A stretch of 64,000 bases of DNA. Origin: Bryobacteraceae bacterium (GTDB lineage Bacteria > Acidobacteriota > Terriglobia > Bryobacterales > Bryobacteraceae). The notes beneath the pieces were generated by a model, which was not told where the DNA came from, did not search any database, and saw only the letters and a program-made list of their open reading frames with translations. The stretch covers positions 1 to 64,000 of the forward strand of contig JAICJH010000019.1 of NCBI GenBank assembly GCA_025928545.1, in the 5' to 3' direction. Made by a program: the position numbers and the translations under genes. Below are positions 16,222 to 25,435 of this stretch, piece by piece (position 1 is the first letter of the stretch; each line of letters begins with the position of its first letter).

Positions 16222-17364
16222 CTAACCTAATACTTTCTGCCATTGCCTGGACTTGGCCGATTCCAGGACGGCGTCCGTTACGTAGTCCGCAGCCAGACCG
16301 TCGCGGAATGTGGGTGCGGCCTGTTTGCCTTCGCCGAGTGCTTTCAGAAAATCGGCAACCTGGTGCGTGAAGGTGTGTTCGTAGCCAATCTGAAGGCCGG
16401 GAACCCACCAGTTCTTCATGTAGGGATGATCGCTGTCGGTAATGTGGATACTGCGCCAACCGCGGAGGCGGCCTTCATCTGTGTGATCGAACCATTGGAG
16501 GCGGTGCAGATCGTGGAGATCCCAGATGGCGGAGGCCTTTTCACCGTTGATTTCGAGGGTGTAGAGCGCCTTATGGCCGCGAGCGTAACGGGTGGCTTCG
16601 AAGGATGCGAGCGAACCGTTGGCGAAGCGGCAGAGGAAGAGGCTGGCATCGTCGATATTCACCGGCGTCATCTCGCCTGTGAGGTTATGTTTGCGGGCCT
16701 TGATGAAGGTTTCGGTCATGGCCACCACTTCCGAGATTCCGCCGTTGAGCCAGAGAGCCGTGTCGATGTTGTGAGCCAGCAGGTCGCCGGTAACGCCCGA
16801 GCCGGCTACCGACGCATCGAGCCGCCAAAGGCCTTCCCCGCCCTGCGGGAGATCCTGCGAGATCGTCCAGTCCTGAAGGAACTTGGTGCGGTAGTGGAAG
16901 ATCTTGCCGAGGCGGCCTTCGTCGATCAGGTGCTTGAGCAGAACGACTGCCGGCACGCGGCGGTAGTTGTACCAGACCATGTTCGCGACTTTCGCGGCTT
17001 CCACGGCATCGACCATGGCTTTGGCTTCTTTGGCATTGCGGCCGAGAGGCTTTTCGCAAAGCACCATTTTGCCGGCTTTGGCGGCGGCAATGGCGATTTC
17101 GTGGTGGGTATCGTTGGGGCTGGCGATATCGACGATATCGATATCCTTGCGGTCGATGAGCTTACGCCAGTCGGATTCGATGGATTCGTAACCCCAGTTG
17201 TCGGCGAAAGCCTGGGCGCGCTCCGGATTGCGGGCGCAAACTGCCTTGAGGCCGATGGAATAAGGGAGATCGAAAAAGACCGGCGCCTGCCGGTATGCAT
17301 TCGAATGGGTACGGCCCATGAAGCCGTAACCGACTAAGCCTACGTTTAGTTTTTTCTTTGCCAT
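16222..17364 (-). CDS. Gfo/Idh/MocA family NAD(P)-dependent sugar oxidoreductase
   Basis: 380 residues without a signal peptide. The Rossmann loop is [16 protein letters not shown], followed by the family's EKPLGRN block (Lys about residue 102) and the catalytic region [17 protein letters not shown] with Asp and His in D-x(3)-H spacing. YNYRRVPAV is also typical. These enzymes oxidise or reduce sugar hydroxyls such as C2 or C3. It lies 12 bases after the TIM-barrel gene and nine before the DUF1080 gene, which supports a role as a glycoside or sugar 3-dehydrogenase making the substrate for its neighbours. The exact sugar and cofactor are not readable from sequence. Confidence 0.92.
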   Translation of the reverse strand: MAKKKLNVGLVGYGFMGRTHSNAYRQAPVFFDLPYSIGLKAVCARNPERAQAFADNWGYESIESDWRKLIDRKDIDIVDIASPNDTHHEIAIAAAKAGKMVLCEKPLGRNAKEAKAMVDAVEAAKVANMVWYNYRRVPAVVLLKHLIDEGRLGKIFHYRTKFLQDWTISQDLPQGGEGLWRLDASVAGSGVTGDLLAHNIDTALWLNGGISEVVAMTETFIKARKHNLTGEMTPVNIDDASLFLCRFANGSLASFEATRYARGHKALYTLEINGEKASAIWDLHDLHRLQWFDHTDEGRLRGWRSIHITDSDHPYMKNWWVPGLQIGYEHTFTHQVADFLKALGEGKQAAPTFRDGLAADYVTDAVLESAKSRQWQKVLG

Positions 17365-17376
17365 ATGGATTCCTCT

Positions 17377-18438
17377 TTAGTCCCAGCCGTGGGCGTTGCG
17401 GACCGAAATCATGGTTGCCAACACGTCGTTCCAGGTTGATCCGGCCATCATCGTGTCGTTGGGGAACATGCAGCCATCCCAGCAGATGTGTTGGGTGGAT
17501 TTCGTCAGGGCTCCGTTGTCGTCGCGCAGCCAGATGCCCGCGACCTTCGTGACGTTGATCTTGCCGTTGGGGTCGTTGGGGAGGCAGTGGCGGCCGGTTT
17601 TGTCATGCGAGCCCTGGCCTTTGACGGTGGCGTCATTCTGCGCGACGTGAAAATCCTTGATCCAGGGCCGCAGGGTGTGTGCCATGGTGCGAACGGCATC
17701 CTCGAAGACAGAGATGTCTTTCCAGTCGTAATCGTCCGGGAGAAGGCGATGCTCCGGTGCGTTGTAGCCCATCGTGTAGAGCGAGAGGTGCGCCATATCG
17801 GCCTGAATTCCCACAGTCTGCGGACGGCCGGTTTCTTCCATCAGTTCGGCGATGTATTTCCAGCTGTGCATGCCGCCCCAGCAGATTTCGCCTTCGGCGG
17901 CAAGTCGCTCGCCGTAGCTCTCGGCCACGTCCGCCGCTTCGCGGAAGGTAGCCGCGATCTTCTTCGTGTTGCCTTTTGGATCGGCGGCCCAATCTCCCGG
18001 ACCGGCGGCGGAATCGATACGGACTACACCGTATTTCCGGATGCCGAGATCGTTGAGCTTTTTGCCGATTGCGCAGGATTTCCGAACCTGTTTGACGAAA
18101 GCTTTGCGTTCTTCTTCAGAGCCCATGGCTGAACCGCCGCCGGTGGGCGGCCAGACGGGCGCCACGAGCGAGCCAATCATCAGATTGCGCCGGGCTACGG
18201 AATCGCGCAGCTTCTTCAGATCGTCGTCGGACGAATCGATATCGGTGTGCGGCAGAGAAAGAAACAGATCGACGCCATCGAAGCGAATACCATCCACATC
18301 GGCTTTGGCGGTGAGATCCAGCATCGTTTCGAGGTCAATCGGCGGTTCGGCTCCGGGGCCTTCTCCTCCTTTACCGACCAGACCCGGCCACATGGCATTG
18401 TGGATCGCGGGATATTTGTGCAGGTTCTGAGTGCTCAT
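17377..18438 (-). CDS. Sugar phosphate isomerase/epimerase-type TIM-barrel protein
   Basis: 353 residues of the xylose-isomerase-like TIM-barrel superfamily. Metal-site candidates are seen at AEGEICWGGMHSW (Glu then His), QADMAHLSLY (Asp, His), WIKDFHVAQND (Asp-x-His) and the closing acidic residues. DGIRFDGVDLFLS is an early barrel strand. In keto-sugar operons such proteins isomerise or epimerise the oxidised sugar. It is the second gene of the four-gene unit, 23 bases from the bicupin gene and 12 from the oxidoreductase gene. No signal peptide, so cytoplasmic. Confidence 0.88.
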   Translation of the reverse strand: MSTQNLHKYPAIHNAMWPGLVGKGGEGPGAEPPIDLETMLDLTAKADVDGIRFDGVDLFLSLPHTDIDSSDDDLKKLRDSVARRNLMIGSLVAPVWPPTGGGSAMGSEEERKAFVKQVRKSCAIGKKLNDLGIRKYGVVRIDSAAGPGDWAADPKGNTKKIAATFREAADVAESYGERLAAEGEICWGGMHSWKYIAELMEETGRPQTVGIQADMAHLSLYTMGYNAPEHRLLPDDYDWKDISVFEDAVRTMAHTLRPWIKDFHVAQNDATVKGQGSHDKTGRHCLPNDPNGKINVTKVAGIWLRDDNGALTKSTQHICWDGCMFPNDTMMAGSTWNDVLATMISVRNAHGWD

Positions 18439-18461
18439 AATGTATTCTCCCTGGAACTTTA

Positions 18462-19703
18462 TCAGATATTCTTCTTTCCAAATGTTTCGGCAGTGCGGCG
18501 AAGCGATTCGGCATCCGGATTATTGGGGCCGAAGTGCTTCAGGATGACGAGCGGGTCGGAATCGCTGGTATTGACTATGCGAACTCCGGACTGCGCCGCC
18601 CGGGCGGTAACAAAGAATTCATCCTGAGTCATGTCGCCAAAACGGATCATAGTTGGCGTGAGTATTTCATAGCCGCCGAACGTACCGGCTCCCTGAGTTG
18701 CGATGATGCCATAGGCCTCGGCGTCTTTCAGGGTTATGGCGCGCCCGGGAAACACGGTCAGCTCTTTCGCGGAGTAATAACCGGTGCCGTAAGCGATCCA
18801 TGTTTCGCGATAACCCGCATCATGCATCTCTTTCAGTGGCCGGACGGGTTTGGGTTTTGTCTTGTTGGCCTCGGCAAAACGCTCATTCACGTTCGCGTCC
18901 CAATCGAGCATGGAGATCAGATAGTCAAGATCGTGGTGGTATTCGGGCAGGACGTCTTTGGTCATCAGCGACCAATCGACGATGCGGCCTTCGACAGCCG
19001 ACTGGAACATGGCAAATACGTCGCTTGCCACCTGCGGTTCGTAAGTTACAAGGGAGCCGGGCGCGTGCAACACGCCGGGATCGATCTGCCAGCCTTCGCC
19101 GGGAATCAGGCGGTAGGCGCGGGACTGGTTGAGGATCCGGTTATCGCCTTTGTTCCAGTTCGCCAGACATTTGCGGACGTCTTCTTTCGTGGTGCCCGGT
19201 TCCAGACCCATGAAGGTGTAGGGGAAATTATTCTCCTGCTGGTTGTATTGGGGCGGAAAATAATAAGCCTCGGGCTTGCCTTTTTGCCCAACAAGTTTGG
19301 CCACCGCATCGCTCTGGTGCATGTGGTGGGGGATGGGTCCCATGTTGTCGAAGAACTTGCACAGCAGATTCCAGCCGCCTTCACGCGCCATGGCTGCGCC
19401 CAGCAGGTCGTCGCCTGCGACTTCGATGGCATCGCGCAGCAGGAAGTGCGATCCGTTGGCGTGACGGACAAAACTCAGCCCCTCGAATTCGGTGGTGTGT
19501 TCGCCGTTGGCTGCTTTGGTGGTTGAGCAGAACCATCGCTCATTGATCCCGCCGCGATGCGCGCCATACGCATAAAGGTCGTCAGGATGAAGCCTCAGGC
19601 GACGGCCCGGAACCATGAAAGAACGCGGAACCCAGTTCGGTTCCAGACTGAGAATTCCAGCCCCATCGTCGATTGCGTCGCGGACGTGTCCCTGCTTCAG
19701 CAT
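18462..19703 (-). CDS. Bicupin sugar isomerase-like protein (mannose-6-phosphate isomerase class I relative)
   Basis: 413 residues. The N-terminal block (EPNWVPRSFMVPGRRLRLHP) is followed by GPIPHHMHQSDAVAKL, equivalent to the metal-binding Q-x-HP region of type I phosphomannose isomerases, and by IPGEGWQIDPGVLHAPGSLV plus YEPQVASDVF, matching their second metal-site motif with Gly-x-x-His-Ala and Glu. A second, shorter cupin occupies the C-terminal third (GTFGGYEILTPT). It opens the operon bicupin, TIM-barrel, Gfo/Idh/MocA, DUF1080 and probably interconverts a hexose or keto-sugar. A perfect TATAAT lies five bases upstream of the start. The precise reaction is inferred only from fold and context. 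Confidence 0.78.
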   Translation of the reverse strand: MLKQGHVRDAIDDGAGILSLEPNWVPRSFMVPGRRLRLHPDDLYAYGAHRGGINERWFCSTTKAANGEHTTEFEGLSFVRHANGSHFLLRDAIEVAGDDLLGAAMAREGGWNLLCKFFDNMGPIPHHMHQSDAVAKLVGQKGKPEAYYFPPQYNQQENNFPYTFMGLEPGTTKEDVRKCLANWNKGDNRILNQSRAYRLIPGEGWQIDPGVLHAPGSLVTYEPQVASDVFAMFQSAVEGRIVDWSLMTKDVLPEYHHDLDYLISMLDWDANVNERFAEANKTKPKPVRPLKEMHDAGYRETWIAYGTGYYSAKELTVFPGRAITLKDAEAYGIIATQGAGTFGGYEILTPTMIRFGDMTQDEFFVTARAAQSGVRIVNTSDSDPLVILKHFGPNNPDAESLRRTAETFGKKNI

Positions 19704-19708
19704 TGATC

Positions 19709-19714
19709 ATTATA
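19709..19714 (-). promoter_or_regulatory. TATAAT box immediately upstream of the bicupin gene
   Basis: On the minus strand TATAAT ends five bases before the ATG at 19703. A weak -35-like TTCTTT lies about 16 bases further upstream. If used, transcription would begin at or next to the start codon, giving a leaderless message. The same geometry occurs at the 4876 gene. Confidence 0.35.
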
Positions 19715-19810
19715 GGAAGAAATTCCAGGAAAGAACAGGTCTGCCGGGAAGTTTTTAAGTGACGAATGGTCGTACCAAATCAATGAGATACGGGTCGCAT
19801 CCTGCCTGAA

Positions 19811-21346
19811 TTATAGCGGAATATTGCCGTGTTTTTTCCTCGGCATCGTGTCCACTTTCGTCTCCAGCATGCGGAGACTGCGAATGATGCGGGCGCGGGT
19901 TTCTCTCGGTTCAATCACATCGTCGATGAAGCCGCGCTCGGCTGCCACGAACGGGCTGGCGAAGCGATCGTTGAATTCCGCGATCTTGTCTCCGCGCGCA
20001 CCGGCGTCTCCGTTTACCAGTTCGCGCCGGTAAATAATATTCACCGCTCCTTCGGCTCCCATCACGGCGATTTCGGCTGTCGGCCAGGCGAGATTCACGT
20101 CGGTCCGCAGGTGCTTGGAGCCCATCACGCAGTAGGCTCCGCCGTAGGCTTTGCGAGTGATCACGGTGATCTTCGGCACGGTGGCCTCGGCATAGGCGTA
20201 GAGGAGCTTCGCGCCGTGCCGAATGATGCCGCCGAATTCCTGATCGGTACCAGGCAGAAAACCGGGGACATCTTCGAAAGTAACGATCGGGATGTTAAAG
20301 GCATCGCAGAACCTCACGAAGCGGGCCCCTTTTACCGACGAGTTGATGTCGAGGCATCCGGCCAGGAACGCAGGCTGATTGGCCACGATACCCACGGGAC
20401 GGCCATCGAGACGGGCGAAGCCGACAACGATATTCTTCGCGAAATGCTGCTGCACCTCGAAAAAATCGGCATCATCGACCACACGATGGATGACGTCTTT
20501 CATATCGTAGGGCTGGTTGGATTCGGCGGGCACGATGCGGTCAAGTTCGGGATCGGCGCGGTCGATGGGGTCCGCGGAGGCGCGGCGCGGCGGATCTTCG
20601 CGATTGTTCTGCGGGAGGAAGCTCAGCAGTTCGCGAATCATCTGGACGCATTCGGTATCGTTGGCGGCAATGAAATGGCCGACGCCGCTTTTGGCGTTGT
20701 GCGTCATGGAGCCGCCGAGTTCCTCCTTCGTTACGTCTTCGTGAGTAACGGTCTTAATCACGTCGGGGCCGGTCACAAACATGTAGCTGGTATCGGCCAC
20801 CATGAAGACAAAGTCGGTGATGGCCGGCGAGTAGACGGCGCCACCGGCGCAGGGACCCATGATGGCGGAGATCTGCGGAATGACTCCGCTGGCGAGTGTA
20901 TTGCGAAGGAAAATGTCGGCGTAGCCCCCGAGCGAGAGGACGCCCTCCTGAATGCGCGCGCCGCCCGAGTCGTTGAGGCCGATGACCGGCGCTCCGGTTT
21001 TAAGGGCAAGATCCATCACTTTGCAAATCTTGAGGGCATTGGTTTCGGAGAGTGAGCCACCGAAAACCGTGAAATCCTGGGCGAATACATAGGCCGGGCG
21101 GCCGTTGATGCGGCCAAAGCCGGTGACGAGTCCGTCGCCGGGTATGACCTGCTGGTCCATGCCAAAATCGCGGCAGCGGTGCTCCACCAGTTTGTCGAAT
21201 TCCTCGAAGGTGCCTTCATCGAGCAGAAGTTCGACCCGTTCGCGGACGGCCAGCTTGCCTTCGCGATGCTGGCGCTCGCGGCGTTCGGCTCCTCCGCCTT
21301 CTTCAGCTGCGGCGTGGCGGCGGCGGAGTTCTTCGAGGCGATTCAT
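19811..21346 (-). CDS. pccB: Acyl-CoA (propionyl-CoA) carboxylase beta subunit, carboxyltransferase
   Basis: 511 residues, full length for the family. Both crotonase-like halves are visible: [53 protein letters not shown], the oxyanion-forming [16 protein letters not shown], and in the second half [24 protein letters not shown] and [13 protein letters not shown] with [17 protein letters not shown]. The enzyme moves carboxyl from biotin to propionyl- or acetyl-CoA. The biotin carboxylase/carrier subunit is not in this window. It is flanked by a 100-base gap upstream of the bicupin gene and a 68-base gap from the cupin gene, so it is probably transcribed alone or with the cupin. Substrate preference cannot be fixed by eye. 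Confidence 0.95.
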   Translation of the reverse strand: MNRLEELRRRHAAAEEGGGAERRERQHREGKLAVRERVELLLDEGTFEEFDKLVEHRCRDFGMDQQVIPGDGLVTGFGRINGRPAYVFAQDFTVFGGSLSETNALKICKVMDLALKTGAPVIGLNDSGGARIQEGVLSLGGYADIFLRNTLASGVIPQISAIMGPCAGGAVYSPAITDFVFMVADTSYMFVTGPDVIKTVTHEDVTKEELGGSMTHNAKSGVGHFIAANDTECVQMIRELLSFLPQNNREDPPRRASADPIDRADPELDRIVPAESNQPYDMKDVIHRVVDDADFFEVQQHFAKNIVVGFARLDGRPVGIVANQPAFLAGCLDINSSVKGARFVRFCDAFNIPIVTFEDVPGFLPGTDQEFGGIIRHGAKLLYAYAEATVPKITVITRKAYGGAYCVMGSKHLRTDVNLAWPTAEIAVMGAEGAVNIIYRRELVNGDAGARGDKIAEFNDRFASPFVAAERGFIDDVIEPRETRARIIRSLRMLETKVDTMPRKKHGNIPL

Positions 21347-21414
21347 ATGGTTGAGGGTAACGCATCACGGATCAGCGGCCGGCGCCTGACGGTACGCGCG
21401 AAGGAGAACAGAGT

Positions 21415-21852
21415 TCAAGCCGCGTCGGCGCGCAGTTCGACGACATAGTAGCGGCAGTGGCCGGCTCCGGCGTTGCTGAAGTTGTGGAGTTGATTGCTGG
21501 CGAAAAAGGTCACTGAGCCCGCGCCCGCACGCTGGACATCGCCCTCGATATTGACGTCGATGGTGCCTTCGACGATCGTGATAATCTCTTCATTCACGTG
21601 CCGATGCGGCGGGTGGGAAATCTCGCCCGGGCCGAGAATCGTTTCATGCACTTCGAGGTTAAAACCCGTGTGAGTGGTTCCCAGCATGAATCGGCGGCCC
21701 TTCTTCTTATCGTCGCCTGAGTAGGGAATCTTTTCGGTGTGGTAAACCTTTGAAGGAAGTACAACAGTTTTGGGCGGCACGGGCGTCTGCGCGGCGACGA
21801 CGGAAGTCAGCGACGGCAACAGAAGATTCATATCTCTGCGGGAAAGTTTCAT
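21415..21852 (-). CDS. Small exported cupin protein with Tat-like signal
   Basis: 145 residues starting MKLSRRDMNLLLPSLTSVV; the SRRDMNLLL block is a twin-arginine signal. An upstream in-frame start at 21909 would extend across the shared promoter region and is unlikely. The single cupin carries the metal motif HPPHRHVNEEIITIVEG (His83, His85, Glu89 numbering from this start) and a later LHNFSN His. Cupin-fold proteins of this size are often dioxygenase-like or sugar-binding; the reaction is unknown. It is divergent from the SDR gene, sharing a 77-base intergenic region. Confidence 0.85.
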   Translation of the reverse strand: MKLSRRDMNLLLPSLTSVVAAQTPVPPKTVVLPSKVYHTEKIPYSGDDKKKGRRFMLGTTHTGFNLEVHETILGPGEISHPPHRHVNEEIITIVEGTIDVNIEGDVQRAGAGSVTFFASNQLHNFSNAGAGHCRYYVVELRADAA

Positions 21853-21929
21853 TGGATTTTCCTGGGCTCCTGAAATGCCAGTGTATAGTGTTGAAGGCGA
21901 TTGCCGCATCGGAGGGGATGCCCTGAATT

Positions 21930-22658
21930 ATGCCGGTTTCATTGCGTGACAAAGTTGTGCTGGTGGTTGGGGCGTCGAGCGGCATTGGCCGCGCGGCGGC
22001 TAAACTCTTCGCATGCGAGGGCGCGCGTGTCATGGCTGCGGCCCGGCGGGAGAACCGGCTGCTCGAATTACGGGAGGAAGTGCGCGGCCACGGACACTCC
22101 ATCGAAGTTCACGCCTGTGACGCTTCAAACGCGGCGGACATGCAGCAGCTGGCTGAACTGACGCGCGAAAAGCTGGGCAGAATCGATTTCATGGTTTACG
22201 TGAGCGGCATCAATGTCACAAACCGCGCCATGTCTCTGCTGGATGTGGAGACCTGGGACAAGATGGTGAATGTAAATCTCAACGGCGCTTTTTACATCAC
22301 GCAGGCAGTGCTGCCAGAAATGCGCGACGCGCGCAGCGGATACCTCATGTATGTCTCGTCCATTTCGGGCTTGCAGCCGGACGTTTCAGGAGCGGCATAT
22401 CAGGCCGCGAAACGGGGATTGCTGGGGTTTGCGCATGCGGTCCGTCTGGAAGAGAAGGAAAACGGCATCCGCACCTGCGTGATTTGTCCGGGGCTGGTGG
22501 ATACGGAGATTCTGGATAATCGTCCGGTTAAGCCAGGAGCTGAAATCATGCAGCATGCAATGCAGTCGGAAGACATTGCCGAGGCGATTCTAGCGGTTGC
22601 GAGACTGCCGGAACGGGCGGTGGTGCCGGAAATTCAGGTACTGCCGACTTATTTGTAG
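21930..22658 (+). CDS. Short-chain dehydrogenase/reductase
   Basis: 242 residues. The classical SDR signature is complete: VVGASSGIG cofactor loop (residues 13-20), a CDASNAADM acidic region, the catalytic Ser in YVSSISG (about 143-144), and Tyr157-x3-Lys161 in AAYQAAKRG, followed by ICPGLVDTEI. The arginine in AAARRENRL after the second strand suggests NADP(H). The substrate is unknown; no partner gene in the same direction. It faces the 22753 gene with a probable terminator between. Confidence 0.93.
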   Translation: MPVSLRDKVVLVVGASSGIGRAAAKLFACEGARVMAAARRENRLLELREEVRGHGHSIEVHACDASNAADMQQLAELTREKLGRIDFMVYVSGINVTNRAMSLLDVETWDKMVNVNLNGAFYITQAVLPEMRDARSGYLMYVSSISGLQPDVSGAAYQAAKRGLLGFAHAVRLEEKENGIRTCVICPGLVDTEILDNRPVKPGAEIMQHAMQSEDIAEAILAVARLPERAVVPEIQVLPTYL

Positions 22659-22733
22659 CGAACATTTCCGGCCTTCGGGACCGGCACTCAAAACCACCCC
22701 TTAACAGTCGTGGCGCGGAAACGCGTTAGTTCG

Positions 22734-22762
22734 AACGTGAAAACAATCCACGTTATTTTTTT
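22734..22762 (+). terminator. Probable rho-independent terminator after the SDR gene
   Basis: A six-base-pair stem, AACGTG (22734-22739) with CACGTT (22749-22754), nine-base loop, followed by ATTTTTTT. It overlaps the stop codon of the convergent thioredoxin-like gene. The stem is short, so efficiency is uncertain. Confidence 0.5.
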
Positions 22763-24099
22763 GCGATTTTGACGTAATCCTCTTCCCAATAAGCTTTATT
22801 TCCGGGATAACCGGCAGTATCCGGCATATTGGCCAGAATACTGCGGCGGAGCGAGAGCAGATCGGGTGAAGGAACGGGATCGGCCAGAGAATCGACAGGG
22901 AAAGACCCTTCTTTGGCAATCAGACCTTCCTTCCTGTACAGAACCTTGCCGTCACTGCCGATCGCGATGGTAAACAGGCTGTTCGGCTTCCATTTCTCGC
23001 CGAACGCGGCCTGCACGGCTGCCGGGTCTATGGTCGCCTGAAGGTTTCTGCTGGTGAATTGAGGGCCCGTGCCGGTGGAGAAATGTTGCTTGTTGAGCAC
23101 ATCCATTACGGCATCTTTGTTCGCCGCCGGATCCGTGTTGACACTGACGAATGTGAAAGCGCGAAGGCGGTACATGCGCCACGTGGTTTCGAGCGCGTGC
23201 AGCGAATCAGCGCATCCGGCACATTTAGCGGACCAGAAGGTCACCAGTTGCACCTTGCCGGTGTCGTTGGCTTTGAGCTTCTTCAGGCCATCGGCATCGA
23301 CAGAATCCAGCTTCACGGGCTCGTTGTGTATGTTCGTCATTTCGGCCTGGCGGGATTGCGAGCCGATTTGCTTCGACTTCCACTTTGTCGAGCAGCCATG
23401 AACCCGCGTATCGGTAACAGTGACTGGTTTACCTGCAAGCAGTTCGTCGAGAGCGCTGCGAGTGTCTTTCGAAGTGATCAGGTCCAGACGCTGGTTATTA
23501 TCGATCTCGCCTTCGAAACGCAGATTGCGCGCCTGATCGAAGATGAAGACGTGTGGAGTGGCGATGACGCCGAATTTGGTGGCAATGTTCTGAGTTTCGC
23601 CATCGTAGAGGTAGGGCCAGCTAATGTGACGATCCGTCATGCGGATTTTCATTTCCGGCAGAGAATCTTCGAGATCGGTGTAGCCGAGTTCGTTGAGTCG
23701 AACGGAGGCGGGATCGTTGGGATTGATAGCAACTAACTGGACGCCTTTGCTCTTGTAATCCTCATAGAGGGCTTTGATGCGGCTCTCGTAGTTCTGCGAC
23801 TCGGGACAGTGATTGCACTCGAAGACGATCATCAGAAACTTCGCAGCGACCCATTCCGTCAGACTGTGCATTCTGCCGTCAGCGCCGGGAAGCGTGAATT
23901 CGGGAATGTGGGTACCGATCTTCATGACGGGGTGTTCCGCGTCGGCTGCCACGATGCCACTGGGTCCGCCACGTCCGCGTCCGCTGGTTCCACGCCCTCC
24001 GCCGGGAGCCTGAGCCCGGACGGCGACCGCGGTCAGCAGAATGGCGGCCAATCCGATGGAACCGGTGACTCTGAGCGGGGCAGAAACGGCTGATTTCAT
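22753..24099 (-). CDS. Exported two-domain thioredoxin-fold protein (CNHC redoxin domain plus TlpA-like domain)
   Basis: 448 residues starting MKSAVSAPLRVTG; an earlier start at 24156 is possible. A signal peptide (residues 1-30) is followed by a Gly/Arg-rich tract, GGGRGTSGRGRGG. Domain 1 (about 55-225) is AhpC/TSA-like with the active-site block FECNHCPE (Cys95, Cys98) and VAINPNDP, TPHVFIFDQ. Domain 2 (about 260-430) is a second thioredoxin fold with WSAKCAGCADS (Cys293, Cys296). It has a close paralog at 27061-28263 with the same domain order. Probable role: periplasmic thiol redox work on an unknown partner. In domain 2 the usual WCxPC has become KCAGC, so its redox potential should differ from the paralog. 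Confidence 0.86.
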   Translation of the reverse strand: MKSAVSAPLRVTGSIGLAAILLTAVAVRAQAPGGGRGTSGRGRGGPSGIVAADAEHPVMKIGTHIPEFTLPGADGRMHSLTEWVAAKFLMIVFECNHCPESQNYESRIKALYEDYKSKGVQLVAINPNDPASVRLNELGYTDLEDSLPEMKIRMTDRHISWPYLYDGETQNIATKFGVIATPHVFIFDQARNLRFEGEIDNNQRLDLITSKDTRSALDELLAGKPVTVTDTRVHGCSTKWKSKQIGSQSRQAEMTNIHNEPVKLDSVDADGLKKLKANDTGKVQLVTFWSAKCAGCADSLHALETTWRMYRLRAFTFVSVNTDPAANKDAVMDVLNKQHFSTGTGPQFTSRNLQATIDPAAVQAAFGEKWKPNSLFTIAIGSDGKVLYRKEGLIAKEGSFPVDSLADPVPSPDLLSLRRSILANMPDTAGYPGNKAYWEEDYVKIAKK

Positions 24100-24183
24100 G
24101 GGGTGTCGAAGTATCCTTCTGCGGATTACTATATTTGCTTGATTGTGGAATGTCAATCGCTCGACAGGATGGGTGTTTGAGAC

Positions 24184-24219
24184 AAAAAACAGGGCACGAG
24201 AAATACTCGTGCCCTGTTT
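24184..24219 (-). terminator. Strong rho-independent terminator after the beta-barrel gene
   Basis: A perfect 14-base-pair stem (24187-24200 with 24206-24219) and a five-base loop, followed on the minus strand by a T run. It lies 45 bases past the stop of the 24265-25362 gene and upstream of the redoxin gene at 24099. Confidence 0.88.
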
Positions 24220-24264
24220 CTTACGATTGTTGCTGTGCCGCTCGTGTTACCGAGCCGTCGCCGT

Positions 24265-25362
24265 TTATGTGTGGTGAGCGGGCATAGCCTTGGAATGCTT
24301 GTGGAACGGATCGAAGCGGAACGAATAGCTGGCGAGCCAGACGTAATCCGCGAACGCCGCATCTCCGTGGCCGCCGACCAGAGAGTCCGGAACGCTGATG
24401 GTACGGTCGCGGTACATAGCCTTGCCGATGGACGCCGAGATCGCGTGACCATGGAAATAGAACTGTGCGCCGGGCTCGATGGAAAGAGCAAAGCCGGGGC
24501 GGCGGAAGCCGAGGCTGTCGCCGATCAGGTCATTGGCAGGCACACCCTCGAAGCGGGGGCCAAACGTCAGAGTCAGACCGCGGACCTTTTTCACCGGAAC
24601 CGCAATGCCTGCCTGAAGCAGATACTGGTCCGAGATTGAGTTGTAAGCCGTTGCTGGAACCTTCGAAGATGTGGCGTTTCGCAGAACGCTGTTGGTGTTC
24701 TCGGGCGTTGCCAGATAGCTGCCGTTGAAATAGAGCTGCGTCGATTTCACGTTCTTGAAAGCGGTCCACTGAAAAATGATGCCGTAGCCACCGCTGCCGG
24801 GCTGAATGGAGTAATCGTCGGTGGTCGGCGTGGGGCCTTTGCCTGCGAGCGCGTCGGTGATGGTGACGACGTTGTCGTTACCGCTGGGAATCTGCAGACC
24901 GAAACCGAACTGAACATTGCCCTTCGTATTTTCCTTCGGGTTCCAGAGCCAGCCCGAAAACATGAACGATGTATCGCCGATGCCGTGAGCAAACTGGATC
25001 GCTGCGGAGTTATTGGAATGACGGCTCGCGCTCATGACCGGTACGTTCGCAGACACACTGAACCGGGAGGTCAACTGGTAAGTGAGGTTGAGGTTCTCCA
25101 GATTGATCTTGTTTTCGACCTCAGTGCCCAACGCAATTCGCTGCGTCTGTTCCACCGGACCGATGAAATGACGGAAAGAAAACTGGTGACGGTAGCTGGT
25201 GTTGAATTCGAACTCGCCCGGCGTCAGGTAACCGCCCTGGCCATCCGGACCGCCGGCTTCGCCGTTGGACCGGGCTACCACGCAGCCCTGCGCGTGAACT
25301 AAAGGCGCCGAAACCGATATGGCGGCAAATGCTGTCAACAAAAATGTATAGATGCTTTTCAT
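24265..25362 (-). CDS. Putative outer-membrane beta-barrel protein of unknown function
   Basis: 365 residues starting MKSIYTFLLTAFAAISVSAP, a clear signal peptide. Longer upstream frames in the same phase have poor composition. The mature protein has alternating short beta strands (FGFGLQIPSGNDN, AFKNVKSTQLYFNGSYLAT, GLTLTFGPRFEGVP, SFRFDPFHKHS) and no cysteine-rich or catalytic motif, as in transporter-like outer membrane barrels. It ends in a His-rich tail (HKHSKAMPAHHT), which might bind metal. A strong terminator follows. The redox gene 25436-25987 lies just upstream on the same strand, so the two may be co-transcribed. Confidence 0.75.
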   Translation of the reverse strand: MKSIYTFLLTAFAAISVSAPLVHAQGCVVARSNGEAGGPDGQGGYLTPGEFEFNTSYRHQFSFRHFIGPVEQTQRIALGTEVENKINLENLNLTYQLTSRFSVSANVPVMSASRHSNNSAAIQFAHGIGDTSFMFSGWLWNPKENTKGNVQFGFGLQIPSGNDNVVTITDALAGKGPTPTTDDYSIQPGSGGYGIIFQWTAFKNVKSTQLYFNGSYLATPENTNSVLRNATSSKVPATAYNSISDQYLLQAGIAVPVKKVRGLTLTFGPRFEGVPANDLIGDSLGFRRPGFALSIEPGAQFYFHGHAISASIGKAMYRDRTISVPDSLVGGHGDAAFADYVWLASYSFRFDPFHKHSKAMPAHHT

Positions 25363-25435
25363 GTACTTGGACACAACTCCCTTCGATTGTTCGATGGTAA
25401 GCGGAACACTGTCCAGTAACAATAATGCGAAACTA

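Noticed and set aside
19829-21055. 408-codon plus-strand frame antisense to pccB
   Set aside because: pccB is complete with all motifs; the opposite frame has unusual His/Gly-rich composition.
22660-22700. GC-rich palindrome-like CCGGCC...ACCGG after the SDR gene as a terminator
   Set aside because: Not followed by a T run; the hairpin at 22734-22762 is the better candidate.
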